A stretch of DNA of 64,000 bases from assembly GCF_014635585.1 (NCBI RefSeq), contig NZ_BMDC01000001.1, forward strand, positions 1,154,139 through 1,218,138, read 5' to 3'. Shown here piece by piece: positions 6,660 through 15,335 of the stretch. A model generated the notes under the pieces. The model had not been told where the DNA came from and ran no database searches. It saw nothing but the letters and a program-made list of their open reading frames with translations. The DNA comes from Rothia aerolata. GTDB lineage: Bacteria > Actinomycetota > Actinomycetes > Actinomycetales > Micrococcaceae. The position numbers were made by a program, and so were the translations under genes. How positions within the stretch are numbered: the stretch's first letter is position 1; every line of letters starts with the position of its first letter.

Positions 6660-8783
6660 ATGGCTTCATCGAAGAATGTTCGGAAAAAACGCACCCCGGG
6701 CGATTTTATTCAGTTCCTTGCGCTGAGTATTATCGCTGGTTTTGTGACCGCGGGTATTCTGATTCCGCCCACCGTTGGTTTGGGCGTTGTTGCAACCTCA
6801 TCGATTGACTGGTTCAAGGGTCTGCCCGATGATATGCAAGACGGCCCCCTCTCCCAGCCCTCAACCATCTACGCTTCTGACGGTAAGACCGAGCTTGCCT
6901 CCTTCTACTCTCAGAACCGCAAAGAGGTTGAGCTCGACGATATTTCGCCCTATATGCAGGATGCGATTATCTCTGTGGAAGACCGCGAGTTCTACAACCA
7001 CGGTGCCGTTTCCCCTCTGGGCATGGGCCGTGCGCTGGTCAACAACATTCTGCGCCCCAATAACCGCCAGGGTGCCTCGACCCTGACCCAGCAGTACGTG
7101 AACAACCTGCTCATTGACCAGGCCGACGTTGCCGGCGAAGAGCAGAGCACCCTGGGTGCCAACAAGGGCTACCTCGATAAAATCAAGGAAATCAAGCTCG
7201 CCATTTCGATGGAGCAGAATAAGTCTAAAGACGAAATCCTGCAGGGCTACCTGAACATTGTGAACCTGGGTGGTTCCAACTACGGTGTTGAAGCCGCCGC
7301 CCAGTACTACTGGGGCGTATCTGCCAAGGATCTCAGCGTTGATCAGGCAGCTATTCTGGCGGGTATGGTGCAGTCACCGAACACCTACCGCCCCGACGTG
7401 AACCCGGAGCTCACCAAGGATCGCCGCGATACCGTGCTTGGCACCATGTACCGCGACGGCAAGATTACTGAGGACGAATACAACGATGCCCTCAACGCTC
7501 CGGTGACCGTAGATATTCACCCCACCCAGAACGGTTGCACCACTGCCGGGGGTTCTGCCTACTTCTGCGACTACGTCACCGCTAAGGTCTACCAGGATCC
7601 CGCCTTCGGCGATACTCCCGAGGACCGCCAGACCAACCTATACCGCGGTGGCTACAACATTATTTCCACCATGAACGTCTCGGCTCAGAAGTCAGCTAAA
7701 GACGCCGTAGAGAAGACTCAGCCCAGCAATGACAACCCCGATAACGTGAACACCGCCCTGGTTTCCGTTGCCCCCGGCACCGGCAAGGTTGTGGCTATGG
7801 CTCAGAACTCTAACTTTGGGGAATCTGAGGATAATTCCTCCTCTATGTTCAACTACAACGTAGACATTGCCGACGGCGGTACCGCCGGCTTCCAGCCGGG
7901 TTCAACCTTCAAGCCGGTGGTTCTTGCCGAGTGGATTAAGGAGGGTAAGAGCGTCAACCAGACCATTGACGGTACTAAGCTCAGCTACCCGCCGAACTTC
8001 CCCTGGAAGGCAAGCTGCCTGGACGGCGGCTTCTACCGCTCTGCCGGTGACGACGGCAACGGCTGGAGCTTCCAGAACGCAGTTGAGGGTTACCAGAAGT
8101 GGGATACCGTTGCCTACGGTATTAAGAACTCCATCAACTCCTTCCTCTACTCCATGGCATCTCCGGTGGATCTCTGCGGTGTGAACTCTATGGCTGAAGA
8201 CCTGCACCTGATGAAGGCCGACGGTTCGGGAGATCCCGCCTACGACATCACCTCGCTGGCTTCTCTGATTGGTACCGAAGGTGTCTCACCGTTGACCATG
8301 GCTTCGACCTACGCAACCTTCGCAGCTGAGGGTACCTACTGCACCCCGCAGCCCATCAACGAGGTCAAGGATCGCAACGGCGAGACCATCAAGACCTTCC
8401 AGGCTGACTGCGAGCAGGCCATTGATAAGGATGTTGCTAACGGCGTGAACTACGTGCTGGAGCAGGTGCTGGTTTCCGGCTCCGGCTACGAGCGCGGTAT
8501 TGACCTACCCGGTGCTTCGGCGGCGAAGACCGGTACCACCGATAATTCAACCCAGACCTGGACTGTCGGTTACACCCGCGGTCTCTCCACCGCTTCGTGG
8601 GTGGGCAACCTGGCTCTGGGTTCCCGTTCGCTGAACGACCTCTCCATTGGTGGTCAGCGTAAGGAATACGTGGACGGCGCCACCTACGCCGGTGCTCAGT
8701 GGCAGCAGTTCATGGAGGCAGAGGCAGATAAGTACAACACCGATAGGTTTGCCCGGCCCTCCGGCAAGGTTCTCGGGGAATAA
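6660..8783 (+). CDS. ponA: Class A penicillin-binding protein (transglycosylase/transpeptidase)
   Basis: A 707-residue bifunctional peptidoglycan synthase. One membrane anchor lies near residues 18-46. The GT51 glycosyltransferase domain has catalytic Glu107 in VEDREFYNHG and GASTLTQQYVNNLL near residue 139. The transpeptidase domain has the nucleophile Ser415 in STFK, the SxN motif at Ser491-Asn493 and KTG at Lys623. The protein ends soon after the transpeptidase domain, without PASTA repeats or a long low-complexity tail. It polymerises and cross-links peptidoglycan at the membrane. A nested inverted repeat separates it from the metallophosphoesterase gene downstream. Confidence 0.95.
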   Translation: MASSKNVRKKRTPGDFIQFLALSIIAGFVTAGILIPPTVGLGVVATSSIDWFKGLPDDMQDGPLSQPSTIYASDGKTELASFYSQNRKEVELDDISPYMQDAIISVEDREFYNHGAVSPLGMGRALVNNILRPNNRQGASTLTQQYVNNLLIDQADVAGEEQSTLGANKGYLDKIKEIKLAISMEQNKSKDEILQGYLNIVNLGGSNYGVEAAAQYYWGVSAKDLSVDQAAILAGMVQSPNTYRPDVNPELTKDRRDTVLGTMYRDGKITEDEYNDALNAPVTVDIHPTQNGCTTAGGSAYFCDYVTAKVYQDPAFGDTPEDRQTNLYRGGYNIISTMNVSAQKSAKDAVEKTQPSNDNPDNVNTALVSVAPGTGKVVAMAQNSNFGESEDNSSSMFNYNVDIADGGTAGFQPGSTFKPVVLAEWIKEGKSVNQTIDGTKLSYPPNFPWKASCLDGGFYRSAGDDGNGWSFQNAVEGYQKWDTVAYGIKNSINSFLYSMASPVDLCGVNSMAEDLHLMKADGSGDPAYDITSLASLIGTEGVSPLTMASTYATFAAEGTYCTPQPINEVKDRNGETIKTFQADCEQAIDKDVANGVNYVLEQVLVSGSGYERGIDLPGASAAKTGTTDNSTQTWTVGYTRGLSTASWVGNLALGSRSLNDLSIGGQRKEYVDGATYAGAQWQQFMEAEADKYNTDRFARPSGKVLGE

Positions 8784-8792
8784 TTGAGTATT

Positions 8793-8844
8793 TCAGGGTC
8801 TACGATGGTGATCGAGTTTTCGATTCAGCTGGCGTAGACCCTGA
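8793..8844. terminator. Nested inverted repeat after ponA
   Basis: Perfect 12-bp arms TCAGGGTCTACG (8793-8804) and CGTAGACCCTGA (8833-8844) enclose a second perfect stem, ATCGA/TCGAT, at 8811-8815 and 8820-8824. There is no T run after the outer stem. It lies in the 79-nt ponA-metallophosphoesterase gap and ends 18 nt before the TTG start. It may be a partial terminator or a processing/stability element. Confidence 0.55.
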
Positions 8845-8862
8845 ACGTTTAAAGGGGAGATT

Positions 8863-9798
8863 TTGGTTTCTTTTCCAACCGGCCCGGTGATTAAGGGTCT
8901 AGCTACCACCACCGGTGCTTCGGTACTAGCCGGTGCAGCCACCGTAGCCTATGCCCACTTTATTGAGCTGAACAACTTTAAGGTTCGCTCCGAGACCCTT
9001 CCGGTGCTTCCCCAGGGGGCTGAGGATTTCAGGATTCTGCATATCTCAGACATGCACATGATTCCGGGGCAGCAGAAGAAGACCGAGTTCATGCACTCGC
9101 TGGCCGAGCTGAACCCGGATCTGGTGATTAACACCGGCGATAACCTCTCGCACATGTCTGCCCTGCCCTCCCTGCTTGAGGCCCTGAATCCCCTGCTGGA
9201 TTTCCCCGGGGTCTACGTTCCCGGCTCCAACTGCTACTACGCCCCGGTCTTGAAAAACCCGGCGCGCTATCTGTGGAAGGAGTCCACCGCAGATGAGGGA
9301 ATCAGCCCCGACCGGCAGGAACTACCCACCCAGCAGATGCACGATGCCTTTGACGCCCGGGGCTGGGTTGGCCTGATTAACCGAGCAGATACCCTCACGC
9401 TCAAGGGGCTGCGCCTGGAGTTCTCCGGCGTGGATGATCCCCACCTGGGCTTTGACGAGCACCCCGGCTTCGCCCCGCGCGCCTTCGACGCCGAACCGGC
9501 GCCGTCCGTGCGTTTGGGCGTGTGCCACGCCCCCTACCTGCGCACGCTCAACCGCTTTGTGGACGACGGCGCTCAGGCGATTTTCGCCGGCCACACCCAC
9601 GGTGGGCAGGTCTGCCTGCCCGGGGGGAAGGCCCTGACCTCGAACTGTGATCTTGAGACTGACCGTGCTAAGGGAGTTTCTCTCCAGGGCGAGGTACCGG
9701 TGCAGGTCTCAGCCGGACTGGGCACCTCCCGTTTTGCCCCGGTGCGCCTCTTCTGCCCGCCCGAGGCAATTCTGGTAACACTGACCGCCCGCGCATAA
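8863..9798 (+). CDS. Metallophosphoesterase
   Basis: A 311-residue calcineurin-like phosphoesterase with an N-terminal membrane/signal segment near residues 8-28. Metal-binding motifs in order are ISDMH (residue 63), INTGDN (88), GSNCYY (119), CHAPYL (210) and GHTHGGQ (240). Homologues normally have GSND at the third motif; here Cys replaces Asp. The start is TTG at 8863, chosen because AGGGGAGA lies just upstream. Such proteins follow ponA in many Micrococcaceae, which suggests an envelope role; the substrate is unknown. Confidence 0.88.
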   Translation: MVSFPTGPVIKGLATTTGASVLAGAATVAYAHFIELNNFKVRSETLPVLPQGAEDFRILHISDMHMIPGQQKKTEFMHSLAELNPDLVINTGDNLSHMSALPSLLEALNPLLDFPGVYVPGSNCYYAPVLKNPARYLWKESTADEGISPDRQELPTQQMHDAFDARGWVGLINRADTLTLKGLRLEFSGVDDPHLGFDEHPGFAPRAFDAEPAPSVRLGVCHAPYLRTLNRFVDDGAQAIFAGHTHGGQVCLPGGKALTSNCDLETDRAKGVSLQGEVPVQVSAGLGTSRFAPVRLFCPPEAILVTLTARA

Positions 9799-9869
9799 GA
9801 CTCACCCGGTACACTCTCCCCCGATTCGGCTGACCGAGAGCGCCCTACGCATGCCCAACTTTTGCGGTG

Positions 9870-9882
9870 TATTTTAGAAGCT
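9870..9882 (+). promoter_or_regulatory. Candidate leaderless promoter of the ABC exporter operon
   Basis: TATTTT at 9870-9875 is followed by 7 nt and the ATG at 9883, the same geometry as at ponA. AGAAG between them is at most a weak Shine-Dalgarno sequence. Confidence 0.4.
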
Positions 9883-11778
9883 ATGAGTCTGATCGAATCG
9901 AAGAGGGAGCCTGTTCCTGCCCCATTGCAGGTGGGTTCCCAGGAGCCACCAGCTCTGGGTCTGTGGGAATACATGCGGCCAATCCGTGCCCGCTGGTTTC
10001 TGGGATGCGCGGTTGCCGTTACCGCCACGGTGATCGGTATTTCGATTCCACAGGTGCTGGCCTGGATTGTTGACCACCTGGTGGGCTCTGAGACCCCCAC
10101 CCCTGGCAGGGTCTGGGCGGGCGGCGCGCTCATTACCGTTTTGGGTCTTGCCCAGGCAGTCCTCTTCTTCGTGCGCCGAATGCTGGTGGTCGATACCGCC
10201 GCCACGGTGGAAATGACCATGCGCATGAGACTCTATGACAAGCTCTCCCGCATGCCGGTCTCTTTCCACGACCGCTGGCCCTCAGGGCAGCTGCTCACCC
10301 GTTCCACCTCGGATATGAGCATGATTCGGCGCTGGATTTCCTTTGGCTCCATCCAGTCCGTGACCTCTGCTCTGGCGATTCTGGTAGGCCTCTTTTATCT
10401 TTTTAGGGGCTCCTGGTTGCTGGGGCTCATCTATACCTGCTCGCTTCCGCCCACCCTGCTGGTGCTCTGGTTCTTTATCAAGCGCATGAAGAAGCTGACC
10501 CGGCGCTCCCAGCAGCAGTCGGGCGATTTGGCAACCTCGGTCGAAGAGTCGGTGCAGGGTATCCGCGTGCTCAAGGCGCTGGGCCAGGGCGAGAACGCTC
10601 TCGACCGGTTTACAGATGAATCCGCCGAGCTCATGCACACCGAGATTGACCGCTCGAAGACCCTGGGCTCCACCTTTGTTAAAACCTCTCTGCTGACCGG
10701 CGCTACCATGGCGATTTCCCTGCTGGTGGGTATCAACGAGGTTGCCAACGGGCAGATGACGGTCGGTGCCCTCACCGCCTTCTTCGCGACCACCGCCATG
10801 CTGACTCCCCACGTGGAACGCTCGGGCATGATGATTAGCATGTACTTAGATTCCAAGGTGGCGATGGACCGTCACCGCGAAATCATGAGCGAGCCCTCCG
10901 GCGAGCGGGTGCTGCTGGTGCCCGGCGTGACCACCCCTGTACCCGGCTCCGAGGCAGGGCAGCCGGGCAGCGACGTCCTCCCCTCTTCACAGCCGTATCA
11001 GCAGGCGGCAGAAATCCGGTTTGAGCACGCCGACTTTTCGTACGAGGGATCCCCCACCCCGGTGTTCACAGACCTTTCGCTGACCGTTGCGCCCGGCGAA
11101 ATTCTTGCCCTGGTAGGCCCTACCGGCTGCGGAAAATCCACCCTGCTGCAGCTGATTCCGCGACTCTACTCGCTTACCGGTGGTGACCTGCTGGTGGACG
11201 GTCACTCTGTGGCCGATCTACCCCTACCCGATCTGCGAAGCCAGATTGCGGTGGCTTTTGAGGAGCCGATTCTCTTTTCTTCCTCGGTGCGGGACAACGT
11301 GCTGGTGGGCGTTGACCGCGCCTCCAAAACTGAGCAGGAACTAGACCAGATCGTTGAGGATGCCCTGCGCATCTCAGCCAGCGACTTTGTGAGCGACCTG
11401 CCCGATGGCGTGCACACCCTCATTGGCGAGGAAGGCATGAGCCTTTCCGGCGGTCAGCGCCAGCGTCTTTCCCTGGCACGGGCCATTGCCACCCGGCCCC
11501 GTATTCTGCTTCTTGATGACCCGCTCTCAGCCCTGGACGTTAAAACCGAAGAGGCCGTGGTGGGAATGCTCTCCGAGCACCTGAACCAGACCACCGTGGT
11601 GATTACCGCCCACCGCCCCTCGACCGTGGCCCTGGCCGACCGAGTGGCGCTGATGCAGGACGGCGCGATTGCGGCAACCGGGCGACACAGCGAGCTGATG
11701 AGCAACCCCGACTATGCCCGGCTGATGAGCCTGGATGCTGACATCGTTGAGGAGGGTGATGCCCCATGGCACGCGTAG
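9883..11778 (+). CDS. ABC exporter half-transporter, ATP-binding/permease (degenerate-site subunit)
   Basis: A 631-residue half-transporter with six membrane helices (about residues 35-320) and a nucleotide-binding domain (about 375-625). Walker A is GPTGCGKST at 412-420 and the signature is a canonical LSGGQRQR. Walker B is LLLDDPLSALD with Asp545-Asp546, so Asp replaces the catalytic Glu. This is the hallmark of the non-catalytic site in heterodimeric exporters such as TM287/288 and BmrCD. ATG 9883 is preferred over an in-frame TTG 21 nt upstream. The gene overlaps its partner by 13 bp. The substrate is unknown (drug, lipid or peptide). Confidence 0.92.
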   Translation: MSLIESKREPVPAPLQVGSQEPPALGLWEYMRPIRARWFLGCAVAVTATVIGISIPQVLAWIVDHLVGSETPTPGRVWAGGALITVLGLAQAVLFFVRRMLVVDTAATVEMTMRMRLYDKLSRMPVSFHDRWPSGQLLTRSTSDMSMIRRWISFGSIQSVTSALAILVGLFYLFRGSWLLGLIYTCSLPPTLLVLWFFIKRMKKLTRRSQQQSGDLATSVEESVQGIRVLKALGQGENALDRFTDESAELMHTEIDRSKTLGSTFVKTSLLTGATMAISLLVGINEVANGQMTVGALTAFFATTAMLTPHVERSGMMISMYLDSKVAMDRHREIMSEPSGERVLLVPGVTTPVPGSEAGQPGSDVLPSSQPYQQAAEIRFEHADFSYEGSPTPVFTDLSLTVAPGEILALVGPTGCGKSTLLQLIPRLYSLTGGDLLVDGHSVADLPLPDLRSQIAVAFEEPILFSSSVRDNVLVGVDRASKTEQELDQIVEDALRISASDFVSDLPDGVHTLIGEEGMSLSGGQRQRLSLARAIATRPRILLLDDPLSALDVKTEEAVVGMLSEHLNQTTVVITAHRPSTVALADRVALMQDGAIAATGRHSELMSNPDYARLMSLDADIVEEGDAPWHA

Positions 11779-13586
11779 CTCCGGTTTTACAGGAAGACCG
11801 CGTTGAACTCAGCGCCGAAGAGCAGAAACAAGCGCAGGCAAGATCTCTGAAACTGCTGCGATCTGTGCTTCGGCCGCTGAAGAAACAGCTGATTCTCACC
11901 CTGGTGCTGGTGGTGGTGTCGGTGGGGCTGACCACCGCCCTACCCCTGCTACTCTCCTACGGTATCGATAACACGATTACTCCCCTGATGGAGGGGCATT
12001 CGGGCCCGGTAACCCTGGTGGTTGCCCTCTATTTTGCGGCGGCGGTACTGGCGGGACTGACCCTCTACGCCAACGTTGTGCTCACCACCAAAGTCTCCCA
12101 GCGGGCCCTCTTTGACCTGCGCAAACGCATGTTCGGCCATGCCCAGCGGCTCTCGGTACAGTTCCACGAAACCTATACCTCCGGCCGTGTGGTCTCCCGC
12201 CTGACCTCCGATTTGGAGACCCTCAAGTCCTTCCTCGACTCGGGGCTCTCGCAGCTGGCCTCTACCCTGCTCAGCATGGTCTTTACCGTAGCCGCCCTGG
12301 TTCTGCTGGACTGGCGGGCAGGGGTGGGGCTACTGGTGGCGGCGGTGCCCATCTATTTTCTCACCCGCTGGTTCCGTAAGCATTCTGCTCTTGCCTACCG
12401 CGCCCAGCGCGTGGTCAATGCCCAGCTCATTGGTCGCTTCGTAGAAACCTTCACCGGCATTAGAGCAGTTAAGGCCTTCCGCTACGAGCCCCAGGCCCGT
12501 AGCGCCTACGGCAACATTGCCGAAGATTTCCGGGTCAAGGTCATGGATTCCATCAAGGTCAACGGCATCTTTATGCCCTCACTGACCGCCATTGGCAATG
12601 TCTTTTTGGGTACGGTTATGATTATCGGCGGCTACGCGGTGCTGGGTGGCTCCATGCAGGTGGGCACCCTGTTGGCCCTGGCTATCTACGCCAACCGGGT
12701 CTTTGAACCGGTCATGGCGCTCTCTGACTTCTACAACCTCTTCCAGTCGGCAGTCTCGGCGCTGGAAAAGGTCTCGAGTTTCCTCGAAGAGGAGCCTTCG
12801 GTAGCCGAACCCGAGCACCCCGTCACCCGCGAGGGCAAGCCCAGCGGCGACGTCCTCTTTGACAACGTCTCCTTCAGCTACCTGCCGGGTCGCCCCGCTC
12901 TGCATCCGCTTGACCTACACGTACCCGCCGGGCAGCAGGTGGCGCTGGTGGGTAAGACCGGCGCGGGCAAGTCTACGGTGGCCAAGCTGATTGCCCGCTT
13001 CTACGACGTGAGCTCGGGCAGGCTGCTGCTCGATGGCGTGGACATTCGCGACCTCTCCGATGAACAGCTGCGCCGCGAGGTTGTGATGATTACCCAGGAG
13101 GCTTTCCTCTTCTCGGGCTCGGTTGCCGATAACATCCGCCTGGCGCGACCGTCTGCCAGCGATGAGGAGGTTATCGCCGCCGCCCGGTCGGTGGGCGCCC
13201 ACGACTTCATCATGAACCTGCCCTCCGGCTACGAGACCAACCTCGCCAAGCGCGGAGGCCGAGTTTCGGCGGGCCAGCGACAGCTCATCTCCTTTGCCCG
13301 CGCCTTTTTGGTCAACCCCTCGGTGCTGATTCTGGACGAAGCCACCGCCTCCCTCGACATTCCCACCGAGCGTCTGGTGCAGCGGGGACTGGCTCGGCTG
13401 TTGCAGGGCCGCACCTCCTTCGTGATTGCCCACCGGCTCTCCACGGTGCTGGATTCCGACCGGGTGCTGGTGGTCTCTGAGGGCAGGATGATTGAGGACG
13501 GCGCCCCCTCGGCGCTGATCACCGCGGGCGGGGTCTTCGCCGAGATGGTGGACTCCTGGAACGAGACAATGGCGGTGGAGGAATAA
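11766..13586 (+). CDS. ABC exporter half-transporter, ATP-binding/permease (catalytic-site subunit)
   Basis: A 606-residue partner of the preceding gene, with six membrane helices (about residues 40-330) and a nucleotide-binding domain from about 355. Walker A is GKTGAGKST. Walker B is LILDEATASLD with the catalytic Glu525, but the signature is VSAGQ (500-504) rather than LSGGQ. The defects therefore complement: the good signature of the first protein pairs with the good Walker B here, giving one competent and one degenerate ATP site. The 13-bp overlap suggests coupled, equal synthesis. A tRNA gene follows. Confidence 0.93.
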   Translation: MARVAPVLQEDRVELSAEEQKQAQARSLKLLRSVLRPLKKQLILTLVLVVVSVGLTTALPLLLSYGIDNTITPLMEGHSGPVTLVVALYFAAAVLAGLTLYANVVLTTKVSQRALFDLRKRMFGHAQRLSVQFHETYTSGRVVSRLTSDLETLKSFLDSGLSQLASTLLSMVFTVAALVLLDWRAGVGLLVAAVPIYFLTRWFRKHSALAYRAQRVVNAQLIGRFVETFTGIRAVKAFRYEPQARSAYGNIAEDFRVKVMDSIKVNGIFMPSLTAIGNVFLGTVMIIGGYAVLGGSMQVGTLLALAIYANRVFEPVMALSDFYNLFQSAVSALEKVSSFLEEEPSVAEPEHPVTREGKPSGDVLFDNVSFSYLPGRPALHPLDLHVPAGQQVALVGKTGAGKSTVAKLIARFYDVSSGRLLLDGVDIRDLSDEQLRREVVMITQEAFLFSGSVADNIRLARPSASDEEVIAAARSVGAHDFIMNLPSGYETNLAKRGGRVSAGQRQLISFARAFLVNPSVLILDEATASLDIPTERLVQRGLARLLQGRTSFVIAHRLSTVLDSDRVLVVSEGRMIEDGAPSALITAGGVFAEMVDSWNETMAVEE

Positions 13587-13690
13587 CCTCCTGTTGCCTG
13601 GCAGGTCACACGGCTACCTATTTGGTTTCGTGGCGGGGTCTCAGTTATCATGGAACAGTTGCCTGCAGGATTATCTGACAGGTTAACTAT

Positions 13691-13764
13691 CGGGATGTGG
13701 CGCAGCTTGGTAGCGCGCGTCGTTCGGGACGACGAGGCCGCAGGTTCAAATCCTGTCATCCCGA
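13691..13764 (+). tRNA. tRNA-Pro (anticodon CGG)
   Basis: A 74-nt cloverleaf. The acceptor stem is CGGGATG/CATCCCG, the D arm GCGC/GCGC, and the anticodon stem CGTCG/CGACG with loop TTCGGGA (anticodon CGG, reading CCG). The T arm is GCAGG-TTCAAAT-CCTGT and the discriminator is A. No CCA is encoded. A possible promoter lies just upstream (TTGCCT near 13659 and TTAACT near 13683). A strong terminator follows. Confidence 0.96.
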
Positions 13765-13771
13765 CAGGTCA

Positions 13772-13812
13772 AGCCCCGGTTCCCTCTCACGAGGGGCCGG
13801 GGCTTTTTCTTT
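13772..13812 (+). terminator. Intrinsic terminator of tRNA-Pro
   Basis: AGCCCCGG (13772-13779) pairs with CCGGGGCT (13797-13804), with an inner CCCTC/GAGGG stem, followed by a T-rich tail (TTTTCTTT). Confidence 0.9.
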
Positions 13813-13949
13813 ATCTGGCGCCACCGCCGAAAGGCCATTTTTATACCGAAAATCTGAGAAAAACGGTCAATAATTGGCCTCTCGAGCAAGCGCAGCGGAA
13901 ACAGAAAGCGCTTAGGCGAGGCAACCTGGCGCTATGAGAGAATGGGCAG

Positions 13950-15137
13950 GTGCCTAGCTCTACTCTTGCAACCCAGCTGACAGACCTTGCCAACCAGCGT
14001 GCCGATGCCCTCGATCGGCTCATCTACTCCGACTATCGTCAGTACGCTGAACCCATCGGGCCCCTGGTTATCCTCGAAGATCAGACTTTTGCGCTGACCC
14101 TCTGGGCACTGGCAGACCTCCTGAACACAGCCCCCGCTGAATCCGAGGCTGAGAAACCGAGCGGCGGCGTCCTTGTACGTATGCGATCCTTCGCCGCGGC
14201 CCACGAACTCCGTGCGCTCGTCGAAAAAGAAGCAGCCGAAGCACTCCCCTATCTGCGTATCGCGGGGCTCAGCCAGGCAGGTCATACCAACTATTCCACC
14301 CTCGCCCTGGCGGACTTCCTCGAGGCCAACAACTATCAAGGGAACACGGCAATCGGTCGCCTATCCAAGTCCCACGGCGCTCTGGCCGACTGGGCTACAG
14401 ATTTTTCATCGGTTGCTGGGGAGAATGCCATGCTTGTGCTGGGCGGAAACACCAAGCACATGAGCCACACCTTCAATGAGACGCTTGGCAAGAGCTTCAA
14501 GAGCGTGCGGGGATTGCGAGGTAAGGGCAAGCGCCGGTGCCTGCTGGCGGGTGAACCTCGTCCAGGTCAGACCTCACCGGTTCAGGCCTCGCCGCCTCAG
14601 AAGGGCGAACTTGTTGCGCACGGCGGGGTTTTCTCGGGTGCTCGGGCCGACCGCGGTGGCAGGCTACTGGCGCAGTGCGCCCTCGAATACCTGCGCGAAC
14701 ACCGCTCTGCCCTAACCGTGCTGGATTTCGGCTGCGGCAACGGCTCGGTCAGCCTCGACCTGCTCACCGGCGGCGCGACCGGCGCTATCAGCCGCGTGAT
14801 TGCCACCGATATTGACGCCGACGCCGTGCGCTCGGCTCGGGCAAACCTGGCGGCTTTTCCACAGGTTGAGGTGACCTGGGACGACGCCGCCGCAGGGCTA
14901 GAAGCCGGCTCGGTAGACCTGGTGCTACTGAACCCGCCCTTTCACGAGGGAACCCGGGTGGATTTAACCCTGGTGCAACCCCTGCTGGACGCCGCGCTCA
15001 GGGTACTCAAACCAGGCGGCACTCTGCTGCTGGTACACAATTCCCACGCGCGCTACCGGGGCGAGGTTGAGGCCCGCTTCAAGAAAGTAGAGCAAGTCGC
15101 GCGAGACAAAACCTTCACGGTGCTGCGGGCCGAGTGA
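13950..15137 (+). CDS. Class I SAM-dependent methyltransferase, RsmC/RlmG-like
   Basis: A 395-residue protein of two-part design. An N-terminal MTS-like domain that has lost obvious catalytic motifs covers about residues 1-200. A C-terminal Rossmann methyltransferase domain has the SAM loop LDFGCGNGSVSLDL near residue 258 and NPPFHEG near 331. The NPPF motif marks N-methyltransferases acting on guanine or adenine, and the layout is that of 16S/23S rRNA guanine-N2 methyltransferases. The exact rRNA position cannot be assigned. The start is GTG; GAGAAT 6 nt upstream could be a -10 of a leaderless transcript, because no strong ribosome site is seen. Confidence 0.85.
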   Translation: MPSSTLATQLTDLANQRADALDRLIYSDYRQYAEPIGPLVILEDQTFALTLWALADLLNTAPAESEAEKPSGGVLVRMRSFAAAHELRALVEKEAAEALPYLRIAGLSQAGHTNYSTLALADFLEANNYQGNTAIGRLSKSHGALADWATDFSSVAGENAMLVLGGNTKHMSHTFNETLGKSFKSVRGLRGKGKRRCLLAGEPRPGQTSPVQASPPQKGELVAHGGVFSGARADRGGRLLAQCALEYLREHRSALTVLDFGCGNGSVSLDLLTGGATGAISRVIATDIDADAVRSARANLAAFPQVEVTWDDAAAGLEAGSVDLVLLNPPFHEGTRVDLTLVQPLLDAALRVLKPGGTLLLVHNSHARYRGEVEARFKKVEQVARDKTFTVLRAE

Positions 15138-15150
15138 GAAAAACCTACCT

Positions 15151-15242
15151 GGCGGTAGGGGTAAAGGCTCTGCGACTGATTCCCTCCTCGCGCGGGGCGC
15201 TCGTCAGTCCATACGTCGCTGCCGCCTTCACCCCCTACCGCC
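15151..15242. repeat. Nested imperfect palindrome between convergent genes
   Basis: An 18-nt arm beginning GGCGGTAGGGGTAAAGGC (15151-15168) pairs with GCCTTCACCCCCTACCGCC (15224-15242), with only small differences. Inside, GACTGA (15174-15179) pairs with TCAGTC (15204-15209). The 198-bp gap between the methyltransferase and the antiporter holds no gene. It could be a bidirectional terminator or one copy of a dispersed repeat; no second copy was seen in this window. Confidence 0.5.
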
Positions 15243-15335
15243 GCCGAGAGTTTATTCCTGCTGCCCTATGACGGGAAGGGTACTCGTTGCTATCTTTGAT
15301 GCCTTGCTGCGCTCAGATTTTTTCGCCTGGATTTT

